Shown here: piece by piece, positions 43,701 to 63,129 of the stretch
How the letters are laid out: every line of letters begins with the position of its first letter
Numbering within the stretch: the first letter of the stretch is position 1
From: Atriophallophorus winterbourni
Lineage: Eukaryota > Platyhelminthes > Trematoda > Plagiorchiida > Microphallidae
Assembly (NCBI GenBank): GCA_013407085.1
Contig: JACCGJ010000678.1
Location: 90,334 to 154,333, forward strand
Direction of reading: 5' to 3'
Length of the DNA stretch: 64,000 nucleotides
The notes under the pieces: generated by a model
Seen by the model: the letters and a program-made list of their open reading frames with translations, nothing else
What the model was told of the DNA's origin: nothing
The model's database searches: none
Position numbers and translations under genes: made by a program

Positions 43701-44330
43701 TTCGAAAACTTTAGTTATTGAAAAGCCAGATTCGTATGTACTTTCATCACACGCACCTTACAACGGATTTCGTACTGTTTGCACTTATGAGGTCGGAGCA
43801 GTACGATCAGGATCTGCATAATTTGAAACACTAGAAGAATGGAAACATGTTGCAATTGTAAGACACTATTGGATAAGTTTGGCACGAACAACCTGTTGAA
43901 ACACGTGTCAGAACACATAGGGTTTAAACCCATGGACATGAATAAAAATGCTCATTTGCATGCATTTCGCTCACACACCGATCGTGTATATATCAAGACA
44001 TACGGATCCTGATCCCACTCTCCCTACCTGATGAGTGCAAACAGCACGAAACCGGTCATGGGGTATGTGTGTGATGGAGATACATGCATGGTCATGGGTT
44101 TTAAACCAAGTCTACATGATGGGGGGCTTATGTGATTAAACTGGTTGGTCGTACCAGCCTTATCCAATAGTGGCATACAAGCGCTACTTGTTTACCATTC
44201 CTCCACTTTTTCAAGTGCATGCGGATCATGATCTTACTGTCCCAATCTATTGATTGCAAACTGCAACTGGTCGTACCAACCTTATCCAACAATGGCTTAC
44301 AAGTGCAACTTGTACAGTCATTAGTAGTTT
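43700..44330. repeat. Palindromic dispersed repeats, second subfamily cluster
   Basis: Three units: 43740-43870 (acggatttcgtactgtttgc), 43950-44090 (catgcatttcgctcacacac; inverted acagcacgaaaccggtcatg) and 44140-44320 (ctggttggtcgtaccagcc, ggcatacaagcgctacttg). The hairpin ggttggt-acg-accaacc of the family is recognisable here in the inverted form. Confidence 0.65.
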
Positions 44331-44739
44331 GAAAATTTTTAGAAAAGGAAAATAATCTTGGAAGAGCATGTATGTAAACAGGAATTGTGAAACCTTCAAG
44401 GTATCAAACCGAATGTTATGACTGATTATCCGTTACAATACATGCTTTGCATAATATGTAAAACAAAAAAAGTTTACTCCCAAAGCAAAAGGATTGTAAG
44501 TCAAAGATGTCCAAACATTCAGCTTTTGTAGGGAAAAAACATGTTGTGAACCAATGGTGCTTCTATTTTCTTTCAACAAGCATTATTTTAAATAATTTAA
44601 AATAGTAGGACGACGGCAGTGTTTGGAATCTTGCGCTCCTTTGCACAAAATTGAAATAAAACTTCCGTCCAACCAAAAACGAACCTATTACCCAAAGTTT
44701 GGTGACATTCACAACATTATTGGTTGCATATAGATTCAA

Positions 44740-45990
44740 GATTCAAGAATATTGGTGCAAAAAGCAAAAAAGCTGTAAAATACCAAAGGATATATGTATG
44801 AAAGTAAAACAAATCGTTACTTTAATGTTAGGAGGGGATGCTGCTCTTGGCTCCTGAACGCAGATCACGCCACCGGCGTGAAACTGACGCCGATCAACCC
44901 GAGTTTTGCGTATCGTTGCAAGCGCTATGGGAGAGATTATTCCTCCCGAATTGGACTGTTTAGTAATTGGAAAAGCTATGGAACATGAAACAAATCATGT
45001 GATTGTGATGTACATCCATGGTCAAAATCAACCGAAGGAGGCCAACAACAACTTTAATGTTTGCGTCATAGAAAGACCAAAAGTAATTCCAATTGTGACA
45101 TGGAGGGAGGAAATTTCCGCTAGGAATTTATGTTTGGGTAATTTGTTTTTCCAGATGTGTACTTAAGAAGAAGGCCAAAAGTGATTTTATTAAACTGGGA
45201 ACAACACAGTATTATTCAACAGGAAAGATTTTAACGTTTGTTTGAAAATCACTTTGTTTGATTAGGAAACAATTACTGGTGATAAATTGTTCAACTAGGA
45301 GCATATACGGACTGCGTAAAAGTTGCGGCGAAAATTGAATCGGGAATGTGGAATTTGAAGGGTCAGGTTGTGACTGTGGGTTAAGAGATTTGAACCAATA
45401 TTTCAAGATTCATGATTCAAGATTTATGGTTAAAAAAGCAAATTGCTGTACAGTACCATATAGACATCAATGGTAGAGTTGTCTGTGTGGATGGGAGCCC
45501 GTTCTGCTCATTCGGAATGTTAGGATTAGGTCAGCTCGGATCCGTCTGCGCACAATCGAAATCTATTCAGTCGCTGCTCAAATAGGTAGATTATGCAATC
45601 TCGTAATCTTTTCAGTTGCCTTATGATAAATCCTTTCAAGCAGCAAGCTCTCTTTTTCTATCCATAGTGTCCAAACTTGTACTGTTCCCTCCACAATGGA
45701 TGTATGTATGGATTTTGGTTTATCTTAGTCGATTTCCAAGTTCGTAGATTCGAAAAGAGCCGAGGCTGCATGCACGCCTATAGACATCTCGCATTATAGA
45801 CATTTTTCAAGGTTCCCACACTCAGATACCGGAAACTTTCTGCGATTAACCCCACTGATGCGAGTGAGTTCCAAGTATGCAGAAGAAAGGGAAGTTTTCC
45901 CCAATCTGCAAATTTTTGCTCTCTCGGAAGTTGAAGAGCAGCTTGTTTTGAATTGGCCACTGCTGCACCTTATTCAATTCTGCTGGTAAA
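44740..45990 (-). mobile_element. CR1-like LINE, decayed, interrupted by another LINE
   Basis: It is homologous over its length to 48990-49990 (matching tcaacacagtattattca-type, ggaaacaattactg and ccatagtgtccaa blocks). The minus strand includes the thumb-like W-T-L-W-I-E-K order. It is broken by many stops. Short ttcaaga-type units near 44740 and 45405 resemble CR1 3' termini. Confidence 0.6.
44830..45050 (+). mobile_element. 5'-truncated zinc-finger LINE insertion with target duplication
   Basis: The 221-base insert encodes SSRIGLFSNWKSYGT (C-terminal finger, partly mutated) and ends aaggaggccaacaaca. It is flanked by perfect 11-bp duplications actttaatgtt at 44819-44829 and 45051-45061. 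The uninterrupted homologous site at 49070 reads actttagagtttgcgtc. Confidence 0.85.
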
Positions 45991-47253
45991 ACTAGGCAAT
46001 CCTCAACGGAGTTAACCTTCGTCCTTTTAAACATTATATCCGGTAAAATCAGCCATGCCTTTTTAAATCCAAACGAATGATGTACCAACAACGATATTTC
46101 TTGAATAAATCAATCATTACGCAGCAAAACAGCATGTGCTTTAACACAGATTCTCATTTTCATGCTTTTCTATCACACAGAACCCACGAGCGGTTTCGTG
46201 CTGTTTGCACTCAGGATCGTGATCCATATACCTTGAAATATACAGTTTATTCCCGGACCTCAACAAAACAGCAATGAATAGGCAAGTGAATATATATCCT
46301 AACCCGCTGACATTTACTTAAAATTGATCTATTTCAATCACGACACCATTACTCACAATCCAAAAATCGATTTTAATCTAACAACTGTTTGCTCCATCAA
46401 ATTGTGCAACTTAAACCCCAGATCCCAGTTTAAACGTCCACGGCCGAGGATTTTCAGATAAATAAAAGAAGAGAACTAGTATCATTTTCGAGAACATTCG
46501 AAATCTCAGCTGTGAAATCATGTATAATTATGCGGTACAAGAATAAGATGAAATGACGTAAATCAACTAGACAAATTGTTCTGAAATTGTCTGCTGGCGT
46601 TTGACGGAGATATATTGAAGCAAATGTGATGACATCTCTCGCGAGTTCAGGATTGTAATAAAAACGGTTAGATGATAGATGAACGTTTTCATTTTATCAT
46701 ATCACTGTAGAGTGCAAGATAAGTGATGATAATGATTATTCTAATGCCCCGATTGCATAAAGCAATGTGTTGTTTTAGGTTGTTCAGTAGAAGTTAAAGC
46801 TATCGCTTGAATTAATTTTCAGACAACATATAGTAATATCCCGTTCTTTTGAAAGAATGCAAATAAAATTCCAGGAGAACAATACAATGTGTGATGAAAC
46901 ATACAAGATAAACAAAGTAAAAATGTGCGTAAAAAATCGCATAAGAGGAGCTGACGTACTTTAGCATATAAATGGTTTCGGATAATGAGTCCTGGTCACG
47001 TTATCGTAAATGGTTGTGGGTTCATTAGTGAGTCATGGCAGCACGCTTTAATAGCCAGCAGACCATAACCACGTGATTCGTTTGGTCGTTAATTGAACTT
47101 GTCTCGCGTATTGATTTTCTTGACCTCACCGCATGTTGATCTGAAATAGTTTATTAATCAACCAATCAAAATGGTCTGATATTTGATTTCATATCTTTTG
47201 AAAAATATTCAAGTCTATTTAAGTGCAATGAACTGGTGGTGCATCTATTGAGA
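45991..47253. other. Upstream region of the possible first annexin exon
   Basis: It holds one palindromic-repeat fragment at about 46130-46240 (acccacgagcggtttcgtg) and otherwise AT-rich DNA. accaatcaaa at 47161 and ctatttaag near 47214 are possible CCAAT and TATA elements for the exon at 47254. Confidence 0.45.
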
Positions 47254-47541
47254 ATGTATCCCACACCACAGGACTCGCGCGGTGCATGGAATTTACCAAA
47301 TGGTTCATCACAAGGACAATATCCTGGTGCTTATGGTTTTACCGTGCATCCTCAGTATGATAGACAAGGTTATCCTCAAAATGTATATCCATCTGTTCAA
47401 TCTAGCTACCCAGCGGCGGCATCCATGTTTGTTTCACCAATGACACAATCATGTTCATGTCAAACAGGCTACCAAGTCTTTGCTCAAGGGTGGCACCCAG
47501 GATTATCGCGATCAAGTTTTGGTGGAGGTAGAACACAATCA
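47254..47541 (+). CDS. Second annexin-type first exon (alternative exon 1 or duplicate)
   Basis: Ninety-six codons start MYPTPQDSRGAWNLPNGSS and continue QGQYPGAYGF, parallel to MNPNSQDLSAWNLGGPPP and QGQYPGDSGY of the annexin first exon at 53422. The rest is Tyr/Pro/Gln/Ser-rich. The exon ends in phase 0 at tca, followed by gtgagt, the same donor and phase as the annexin first exon. It could therefore splice directly to the annexin core exon at 53867. Both exons have accaatcaaa 70-95 bases before the ATG. No second set of annexin repeats lies between 47541 and 53421. An earlier in-frame ATG at 47236 is possible. Whether this is a live alternative promoter or a leftover duplicate cannot be settled from sequence. 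Confidence 0.6.
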
Positions 47542-48989
47542 GTGAGTCTATGAATAGTCCATCATGAGATACTCGCACAAATATGTCGTTCAACGCCAAC
47601 CCATTTTGATATTCAGTTTTAATCAATTAATGTTGTTAATCTTCCACATTAATGTGGACATTAATACGTAAATTAATTAATCACATGATTTCCATGAGAT
47701 ACTCGTTCAAACGTTTGATGCATATTTTCCACTTTATCAATGAAACATACAAGCAAACATGTGGGAGTACTTCACATAGTTCGAGATAGTATTGAATGAT
47801 TGTAGCTCAGGTATTTGGATTTCAGTTAATAGTTGTTATCGGAGCTGGTATGGCTGATTGCGGGTGTTCCGTCACCCAAAGTAGATGGCATATTGAGCGA
47901 AACTTTCTCGAAGTAAATTGGCGATTGGCAACATTCCAATTTCATCTCCTGTGTGCGACCTCAACTACTCTGTAATTGGCTGGTATTCTTACGTGTCCTA
48001 GTTGTTGGCACGTTTTCATTGGTCCGTAAATGGCATCCAATTGAACTTGCTTACTAATTGACTGCGGCGAGTTTTGCCCATGGCGGTGATTTCAATTCCA
48101 TAGTTTCCTTCTTGACCCACATGTACCGTTATTAACTATTTGTGATCATGTCATCATGTAGCCAGTTTGTGTTCATGCACCCTCGTTTCTGATATTTTTC
48201 ATTCTGTCCGATCTGATATTTTACACAAGCAGAATATGGATTTCTTATATGAAGTTAGCTAACTGACTTCTCAGCGTTGAACTAGGTTTCTGCACTACAT
48301 TAATCCCTAGTCGGCATAAGATTCTTGCGGTAATTACTGAGATATGTTGTATGTTGGCAACTGGTAATCGTGACGTGTTCGTGATGTATTCGTGCGATTA
48401 GATGGTTGAATAATTATTGCGGATGCTTAAAATTTCAGGGTAACCATCTTGCTGGAAGAGTTTGAACAAGTATCACTCATCTTCTTTCCGCGCCAGTACT
48501 GCAGTGTGTCCTCCCACTTTTGTCGAGCATTTTGACGCAATTTCACTTGTGGGTTAAAAAAATTGCTTGCTTCTGAATTTAAAAATTTGGTCTGTGTGAG
48601 CTCCATTCCTGCGATGTTTCGTATACAACATTCCGTGTTCTGATTGGGAGAAATATCGAACCGGACAGAATGGAAATGATGTTAGAAACAATGACATATG
48701 AACATGAAATTTCTACTGGATGAAATAATCACAAATCATCGATATCTGTATACGTGGATCAAGAAGAACACAAATTCAATCACTATAGAACTGAATTCAT
48801 CGCTGAGTATACAATTCATCGCTTTTCAGCGTTTTTCGAAGCATGGTATTCAACGCCGCATTCAATCAATGAGTTCTTTTTACTTGATGGGCTAATGAAA
48901 ACACGCTCACAACGAGGATACGCAATTATCACACACAAATTTGCTTCAAAAGAAGTTTCGCCGATAATGTCACCTATTTTGGTATCTAT
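47542..48989. other. No supported feature
   Basis: AT-rich sequence without recognised coding or repeat content. If the exon at 47254 is used, this is intron. Confidence 0.5.
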
Positions 48990-51060
48990 TCGTCCGCGAA
49001 TTTCAAAATACGAGCAAATAGCTGTACAATACCATAGGATATATGTATAAAAGTTAAGCAAATCGTCACTTTAGAGTTTGCGTCTATGTGCTTTAAAAAA
49101 GGAGCAAAAGTAATTCAAAATTTGACATGAAGAGAGGCACTTTTCGCTGAAAATGTATGTTTACGTAATTTTGTTTTTCCCAGAACGTGTTTGTAAGAAG
49201 AAATCACTATGTGATTTCAGTAAACTGGTACCAACACAGTATTATTCAGCATAAAAGATCGTAACATTCATTTGAAGATCATTTCGTTTGATGAGGAAAC
49301 AATTACTGACGGTAAACTGTTACACAAAAAGCATACAGAGAATGCGTTAAAGTTACGGCAACAGTTTAATTAGGAGTGTGAAATTTGATGAGTGAGACTG
49401 CGACTTCGAGTCAGGAGACAGGTACCAATTTTAATGAGGTGATGGGTGGATGGGACGCTGTATGAATTATACGGTATGTCAGGATTAGTTCAGTTCTGAT
49501 GCCTCTGCTTTCGTGGATGCACAATCCGAGTCTGATTAGTCACTGCTCAAAGGAAATCTTATGCAATCTGGTAACCATTTTGTTGTCTTAAGATAAATCC
49601 TGTTAAGTAGCGAGATGTCTTTTTCGATCCATGGTGTCCAAGCATGTAGTGTATAGTACACAATTAGATGTATGAATGTATTAGGTAGCTTTAGCAATGA
49701 GTGCGACAGGAAGCGTCTAAAAAATTCGTCTGATTAAGCCGAGTACGCTGCATGCACGCTCATAGACGACCTCGCACTGCAGATTGATTTTCAAATTTCC
49801 GCACACTCAGTTTCGTGATCTTTCTGCGATATACTTCACTCAAGTGAGTGACTGCCAAGTATGCATGAGAAAAGGATTATTTTGCACTCGCTGAAGTTGC
49901 AGGGCAGCTTGTTTTGAATTGACTACTAAGGCAGCTTAATTAATTCTGCTTGCAAAACTAAGCCAATCACAACAGTGTTGACTACATCCAAATGTTCACA
50001 TCATTAGCGAAAAGAACAATTTAAAATCCTAACAATTTAGGTAAATCATTTATAAATATTACGAACAGTATTGGACCGAGTACCGAACCTTGTGAGACAC
50101 TGTTCGTGGCTTCCATAATTCAGGAAATTTTGCAATCTATTCTTACTTTCGCTCTGCGTTCAGATAGGGAAAACGGTGAACCATGTTAGTAGATTTCCAA
50201 TGACACCAACATCCTGCAGCTTTCGAATCAGTAAAGCTTCAGATTTATCTTAGTAGCAGGCACGGACGCAACTTCATTCGTCTAATGCTTGCGTCCAATC
50301 ATTAAATTCGTGAGCAAGTTAGTCAATCCTGTTGTGCCCTATAACGAATTTCATGGCTTTAGATGTGCTTGATGACACTTTCACATACCAAGAGTTCAAA
50401 TAATTGATAAACCACTAAAATAAACATCACAGGCTGGTAATTAACCGGATCCGAACGACTGCCATCTTTATACATTGGCGTAATAACTAAAGTTTTCTAC
50501 TCAGCTGGTACAATTCCCGTAGTTTGTGAGTGTTTAAAAAAATCACGTAGTGATACGCAAAGTCCCAGCTCACATAAACTCGGAATAGCCGGTTTTTTCC
50601 GTTTGTTATCATTTAGCCTGAATGAATGCTCTCGCCCAACTGTAGGCTTCACATCGAGATCACTTAAGCTTTCTACCTCTATTGAACCCGGCAAAGTTGT
50701 TAGCAGTGACACATCCTTTTGACAAAAGAGTAAAATGTTGTCAAAGTATCGACTCTATCCCTGACAGTATTAGTCAGCAATCAGCTGTCTGGATTGAAAA
50801 AACTCCCGGTTTGAACTTATTTGCGTTGTTTATGATTGCGTAGAGTATCTTAGGATAGCTTTCCGTCTTTTCTACTGGTATAGAATGCTAATATTGCTAA
50901 TCTTCGCGAATTATGAACGTCGTCTTATTTCAGACATTTCTAAAATTTACGTCTGTTCGTGTAATCCTGTGTATCGCCGATGCCGAAATTCGCAAAGCTA
51001 TCCAATTTCGAGTGCTGCTGCGAAGTGTGAAACAAAATGTTATAGCTTTCTTTTCAGAAT
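48990..51060 (-). mobile_element. CR1-like LINE, long decayed copy
   Basis: The minus strand has the linker after the endonuclease (YPKILYAIINNANKFKPGVF), then the N-terminal reverse-transcriptase part (PSLCELGLCVSLRDFFKHSQ, TTGIVPAE, VITPMYKDGSRSDPVNYQPV). The thumb-like region continues to 49500 and the tail to about 49000. It has many stops and frameshifts, and no endonuclease is recognisable. Confidence 0.75.
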
Positions 51061-52339
51061 ATAGGCTGAATTTTCATCTATTGTCATACCGATGTATCTT
51101 AAAAATCTGAAACAGTGAGTTTCTGGATTCAAAAGATCGCGATGCCTCTCATCCAGCATATCGAGCGCTTCGAGAAGGAAAACGTAATTAACTATTTGGA
51201 TGAGCATAGCGTCATTAGATGTCTTTTTGGCTTTGCAAACGAAGCCGAAAAACTACAGTTAGCCCCAAAGGATTATAATAGTATAGTGACTCAACTGCAT
51301 TGCTTCGGATGTTAAAATTAAATATACGGTTAAACATTGCTTTGAGTCATGCTGTCGAGTAAAGTGATTAACGTGGTTTTATGAAGGAACGAGTTCATTT
51401 TTCTCATATAATTTATACTCAAGTGAGTGCTGAAGGTGCAATCATGCAATCGCATGAATGATCGGTTGATAAAAACTATTTTAATTCCTATCAGATGGTT
51501 GTCGATGGGGTGCATAATAATTGCGTTCCACTTCTCATAGCAAATATTGTACCAAACTAATCAAGGTAAATATTTGCATACAACTTAGGCATGCATGGCT
51601 TTTTAAAAGATTTTTATTTAAAGGAAAGTGGTTTCCGGAAGTGAAAATAAGTTCCATATTTTATCGATTACTACATCTGATAGATGCTCATTCCGGTAAT
51701 TATTTCGAAAATTATGAGGCAGCAAATCACGATACACCTCCAACTGTAAACATCTCTAGTTGGTCAATATATTGTGGCGCTTGACCAGGAATCACATTGT
51801 TATTCAATATATAGGCATGGCGTAATACTTTGTAAAAACCCTATCCGACAGTCGAATACCAGTTTGACTTCCACTCTACCTAGTCCTTCTTACCCCCATG
51901 AATATTTGAGCAATAATTTTTTTCCAATTTTTAACCTCAGCTACACAGGAGATTGAAGTCGAGGCCTCGCTTTAAATAGGAGTCAAATTCAAAGGCATTT
52001 CACATTTAGATTTATACACCACGTATGTTGATGCTGGATATGGTTTTTCGGACTAAAGTTTGTAGCGTTTATAATCGGTCCAGTTAAAAGTGTGAACGTT
52101 TTCTCAAACCTAAATGAAGAAAAAAACATGGCTCCATTCGTTCATAAAAATTATCGACAAACAAGCTTCAGATAACCACGCAACTTCCGGGAAATCAATT
52201 AATGAACAAGTTGCAACGGGGAAGATTGTGCGGAACGCTTTGTTTTGCCAGCCTTTTCTTTGAACAGCCTTGGATTAGTATCCCAGCTAATCCACAATAC
52301 ATCGAGCTTTATGTTGCGTATAGACCCAAACAAAACCTA
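51061..52339. other. No supported gene; fragment of palindromic repeat
   Basis: The only recognisable item is a tattgtggcgcttgaccagg segment at about 51770-51860, shared with the palindromic repeats. A 66-codon open stretch at 51115 has no family I recognise. Confidence 0.45.
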
Positions 52340-52790
52340 TCTTAGGCTCCGAATTCGCATTCAGTTCCATCACATACATCTCACGACCGGTTTCGCGCTG
52401 TTTGTCCTCAGAAATCAGGAACAATACATTCAGGATCCGCATGCATTGAAACAGTGAAAAATTGGTTAACAAGTTAGGCGCGACCAACCTGTCCAATCAC
52501 GTCTCCAAACACATGTATAATGTGTGTAGAGCCAAACCATGAACTAAAATATTCATTTGCATGCATTTCCATCACACACGCACACCATGACCGATTTCCT
52601 GCTGTTTACACTCATCAGGTAGGGACTGTAAGATCAGGATCCGCTTGAAACAGTGGAGGAATGGTAAACAAGTGGCGCTTGTACGCCACTGTTTGGTAAG
52701 GTTGGTACGACCAACCTGTTCAATCACATGTTTTCATTCACATGTAGATAGGGTGAAACCCATAACCATGAAAATACACATATTCATTCC
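52340..52790 (+). repeat. Palindromic dispersed repeats, second subfamily, two tandem units
   Basis: Unit one (acgaccggtttcgcgctgt, caggatccgcatgcattga) and unit two (atgaccgatttcctgctgtt, ctcatcaggtagggactgt, gtggaggaatggtaaacaag) end in the hairpin ggttggtacgaccaacc at about 52700-52716. Confidence 0.75.
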
Positions 52791-53339
52791 CTACACCTGT
52801 CCAAGATTTTAAATCATGTTGATTTAGTGTTCGTTTAAATTTTACTCAACTGGCATATCAGAACATCCAGGGTTGGAAATTTGAAAAAGGGCACAGCATT
52901 AGTGTGTGATTAAACAAATGGAGACATTCTGAGAAAATGTTAAAAACGAGATGATACTGGGTGACGGGAAGAAGAAAATTTGTTTGGAAAATTAACCTGA
53001 CGCAAGTCCGCTTCAATAGTCGCACAAGAAATATGGACGGTGTTTGGGAAGCCAACTGTAGTCTGTTAATTTCAACTGCCTTTGATGGAAAGAAATTGCA
53101 TTTTAAATCGAAAGACGCAGATTCAAAAATTGGTGTAATGTCTAATGAAAAATAATTTGTACACGATCTATTTGCTTGCAAAACTATTTTTCATCGATAT
53201 TTTTATTTCGGAAAATCCAATTCGTTGATTACTGCATTGATTTTTAGACCCGATTATTAGTGACGAATTTGGCAGTGACACCGAACGTTTGGTGTGTCTA
53301 CCTTTATAATCCAGCAACCATATGATTGGTCGATCAGTT

Positions 53340-53421
53340 TCTCGGTAACCAATCAAATTCTTTCCCCGGGCATAAATCATGTATACATAAACTCAATTGT
53401 TTATTGATCACCACATTTAAC
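53340..53421 (+). promoter_or_regulatory. Probable annexin proximal promoter
   Basis: accaatcaaa at 53348 and cataaatcat near 53370 lie within 75 bases of the ATG. The accaatcaaa element is repeated at a similar distance before the exon at 47254. No transcription start can be fixed. Confidence 0.4.
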
Positions 53422-60083
<6,662 letters not shown>

Positions 60084-60239
60084 ACATCTTCGCTGTGTCG
60101 CTTGATTTCCATCGACAACGTTCAATTTGACACCACATTTATATTTAAAAAAAAACATAAGCTTTTTCTTCATATTTCATTTTGTATGCAACGCGGCCTT
60201 GAATTCATCGATTATTTTGTCAAATTTTTTGATCATTGG

Positions 60240-60245
60240 AATAAA
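60240..60245 (+). promoter_or_regulatory. Probable annexin polyadenylation signal
   Basis: AATAAA lies 157 bases after the annexin stop, the first canonical hexamer downstream. Confidence 0.55.
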
Positions 60246-60817
60246 TTTATCCCATTAAAATAACTTCAAGATGGATCAACAATGTTGAAGTGAGTATTCC
60301 CCAAAATACAATCCTTTATTTGTCGTATTATTGATTTTGAGCGGAAAAAGTAATCATTTAAAATGCCGAGTTCGAAATCTGCTTTGAATGATCATCCAAA
60401 TGACACTTTGTATTGTCGGTTAACATCCACCATGAATGTTTTCTGGTCTAGCATACGTTGGCGAGTTCACATCAACTCGTAGACCTGCACAGTCTGTAAC
60501 GGAATCAACAATATCTGCTTTAGCGTAATGCATCTTACGTTCGATCAACAACTTCTGCTTGGTGTATTTCAGATATACAAGAGGTTAACCGTTCTGAAAT
60601 GGAAGTGCTTGTTGTTTTATACCAGTGTATCCAACAGTGAGGACGAAAGAACTTCGGTCGCAGGTCGAATGCATGCAGGCGTCGTCCGTACATTGCGTGA
60701 GGTTTTTGAGATGTATTCTTCACACTCACCTTTTGACAACTGGATTCTATTCTGATTCGCTTTACTGTCGCAAAATAACGTGCATTATTACAAGCAGAAA
60801 CTCTTTACACCACATGT

Positions 60818-62650
60818 TCAAGTAAAATCTGTCAGCTTCCTATTCGGAACCATAATATCCTCAACTTTCTGTTGTGCCTCACCGGTGTCGTGCAATATTG
60901 CAGAGGTAAAATCGACAGGCCATTTGAGGTCAACTGAAGCTCGGTTGCTAAGGTCAGTCAAATTGTTGACATACATCGCGAGGACACACAACGACACGTT
61001 AACCACGTCAACCTCAGCGTTTTCGGTCGATTTATCGATTGCGCCTATATTCATCCCCGAACTCAACCTTTTCAACTTAAACCACGTTCACCCGCGAGGG
61101 CAACAACACAGGAGATTGCCAACTATTTATTCCGTAAATGATCGAGAATTAAACATCACTATCTCATAATGGTAAATCGCGTACCCAGAACAAATTAATA
61201 AACCTGTCGGTGCAAGTTGTCACTTTAGTCTGATTTGCCACTCAATTTCGTGCTACCCGGTTCACTTGAAGCCCTCAGCAATTTGGGCTTATTTGACCAA
61301 CAACGCCGAATAGCTGATGGCGTTCTTCATTTGCTCCTGCATCGAAACCTATGGTTACTCAAACTGCTCTCAGGTGATTCAAGGGTAAACCGAATTTTTG
61401 TGGGTTTGTGTTCGCTTTGAAATTTCGGTGCTTCTTACTATTGTGCTGGCTATTGGATGGTGCTCTAGATATATTTTCTCAGAGCTCCATTCAAAAGTCA
61501 ATTTAACGCCTCTAAAGTATGATTCTTAAGGTTGAATTTAATTGTTCTACAAGATGTGACGTATAATCCGTAGTGGTCCTAAGATTTACCAACTTTACAA
61601 TTCTGAATGCTCGTTATACACGATAGCACTCCCGGAATTATGCTATAACGTACCGTCATATGCGTTAATATATCAATATTTATACTATTTTGATCCAATC
61701 GTTGAACTTCATATTGTGTGCATTAGCGATTAATGCTAATCACGAGCTCTCAAACGAGTTACAACACACCGCCCACCTTTCGCTCTTACCCTACACTTGT
61801 GCCGTGACAAAACAACAAACTTGCTTTGAACGAAAATCTAACCTGTCCGGACAAAACAAAAAATCTGCCGTGACCAATCCAAGTTATTGATCATGAAAAG
61901 GAAATGTGTGAATGGTAATTAACGTATTGCCTGGCATCCTTGACGGCAATTTGAAGGGAGGGTGATTGGAGAGGTTAGAAGTGCATTAGAGTTTAGTGAT
62001 TATCACGAGCTTTTGAACGATATACAGGACACTACCCACTGGCACAAGACAAGACAAGGTAGCTACGATACGATTCACGATGACAATCGCGAAACCGTAA
62101 TAGGTCTGGTTTCTGAAAGGTTGCAGTAGAACGGATTTAGCGACAACGAATTAGGAAATATGAGAAGCTGGACACTGTTAGCCGTTATCGAACGATATGC
62201 AATTTGTCAATATCGGTCAAACGAGCCCTGCGTGATGAAGACGTTAAGTGTAGCGGTTAGCACGAAATCAATTGACAGACCGAAGTCACAACCGGGACAG
62301 ACATGTTACGGGACAGTTTTGTGGTTACATGCTTCGCCTATTTAAGATGGGCGAGTTTTCCAACTTGTGTTTGACCACTCAGCATTCTTTTGTTTTGTGA
62401 GACTCGTGGGTGGACGAATTTAGCGTTAGACTGGTTTACCTAAGGGATGAATCTCGGCCATGTTTAAGTGACTGTGAAATGCGGGGAGTAAATTGATTAT
62501 TGCTGAACCGATGAAACAGAAATATTGTGTTAAGTTGCAAGATGTTCATCAACTGCCGGTGGTTGAAATGAAATGACCTGAAGAAATTATTTTGGGCCTT
62601 TATACCCTACACACTACATTATGTCCTTTCGTAAAACGCCCACACCCCTG
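60818..62650. mobile_element. Foldback-like element, copy 2
   Basis: The left arm (minus, 60818-61130) carries the complement of ggcaatctcctgtgttgttg, ctcgcgggtgaacgtgg and gttgacctcaaatggcctg. The right arm (plus, about 62340-62640) carries gactcgtgggtggacgaa and gttgaaatgaaatgacctga. Between them, 61725-61870 and 61995-62330 are two partial copies of the interior block (gctaatcacgagctctcaa / gattatcacgagcttttga). No protein was recognised. The boundaries are by eye. Confidence 0.5.
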
Positions 62651-62879
62651 TTCAAAGCGGAAAATAGCCATCATTATTAAAAGTGCAATATATATTAAGA
62701 ATTTTACACGCGCGGTTGGAATTAAGAGGAACATCAGTTTGTGATCACACTTGCAACAGCCAAGTTACTTAAAGTAATACATCACGCGAAAAGCTGCATC
62801 ACGAGGCGTAATCTCGCCTATCTATCTCGCTTAGCGCACATTATGGCCTTTGCAGTACTCTGTTGAATTTGTTCTAATG

Positions 62880-62965
62880 AATAAAATTTAAACCAGTTCA
62901 CTATTCGTACTGAAAGCCCAGGTCTTGACTTCATTGTTAGAAACAAGACGTTACCAATACACTGT
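62880..62965 (+). repeat. Second copy of the hammerhead-like repeat, degenerate
   Basis: ttcgtactgaaagccc, ggtcttgacttcattgttag and aacaagacgttaccaa align to 12627-12688, but the cgaaac core reads caagac, so any ribozyme is lost here. Confidence 0.5.
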
Positions 62966-63129
62966 TTTAACAGATTAATTAAACACTCAATTTCTCACTT
63001 TAAATAAACATAAATACATAAATAAATAAATAAAAATGCACGTAGAGTCCACCAAATGTTGAAGTCGTTAATTCCAGAAAACGATATCACGTAGAATTAA
63101 AAATGAATTGGCAATCGATACATAAACTT

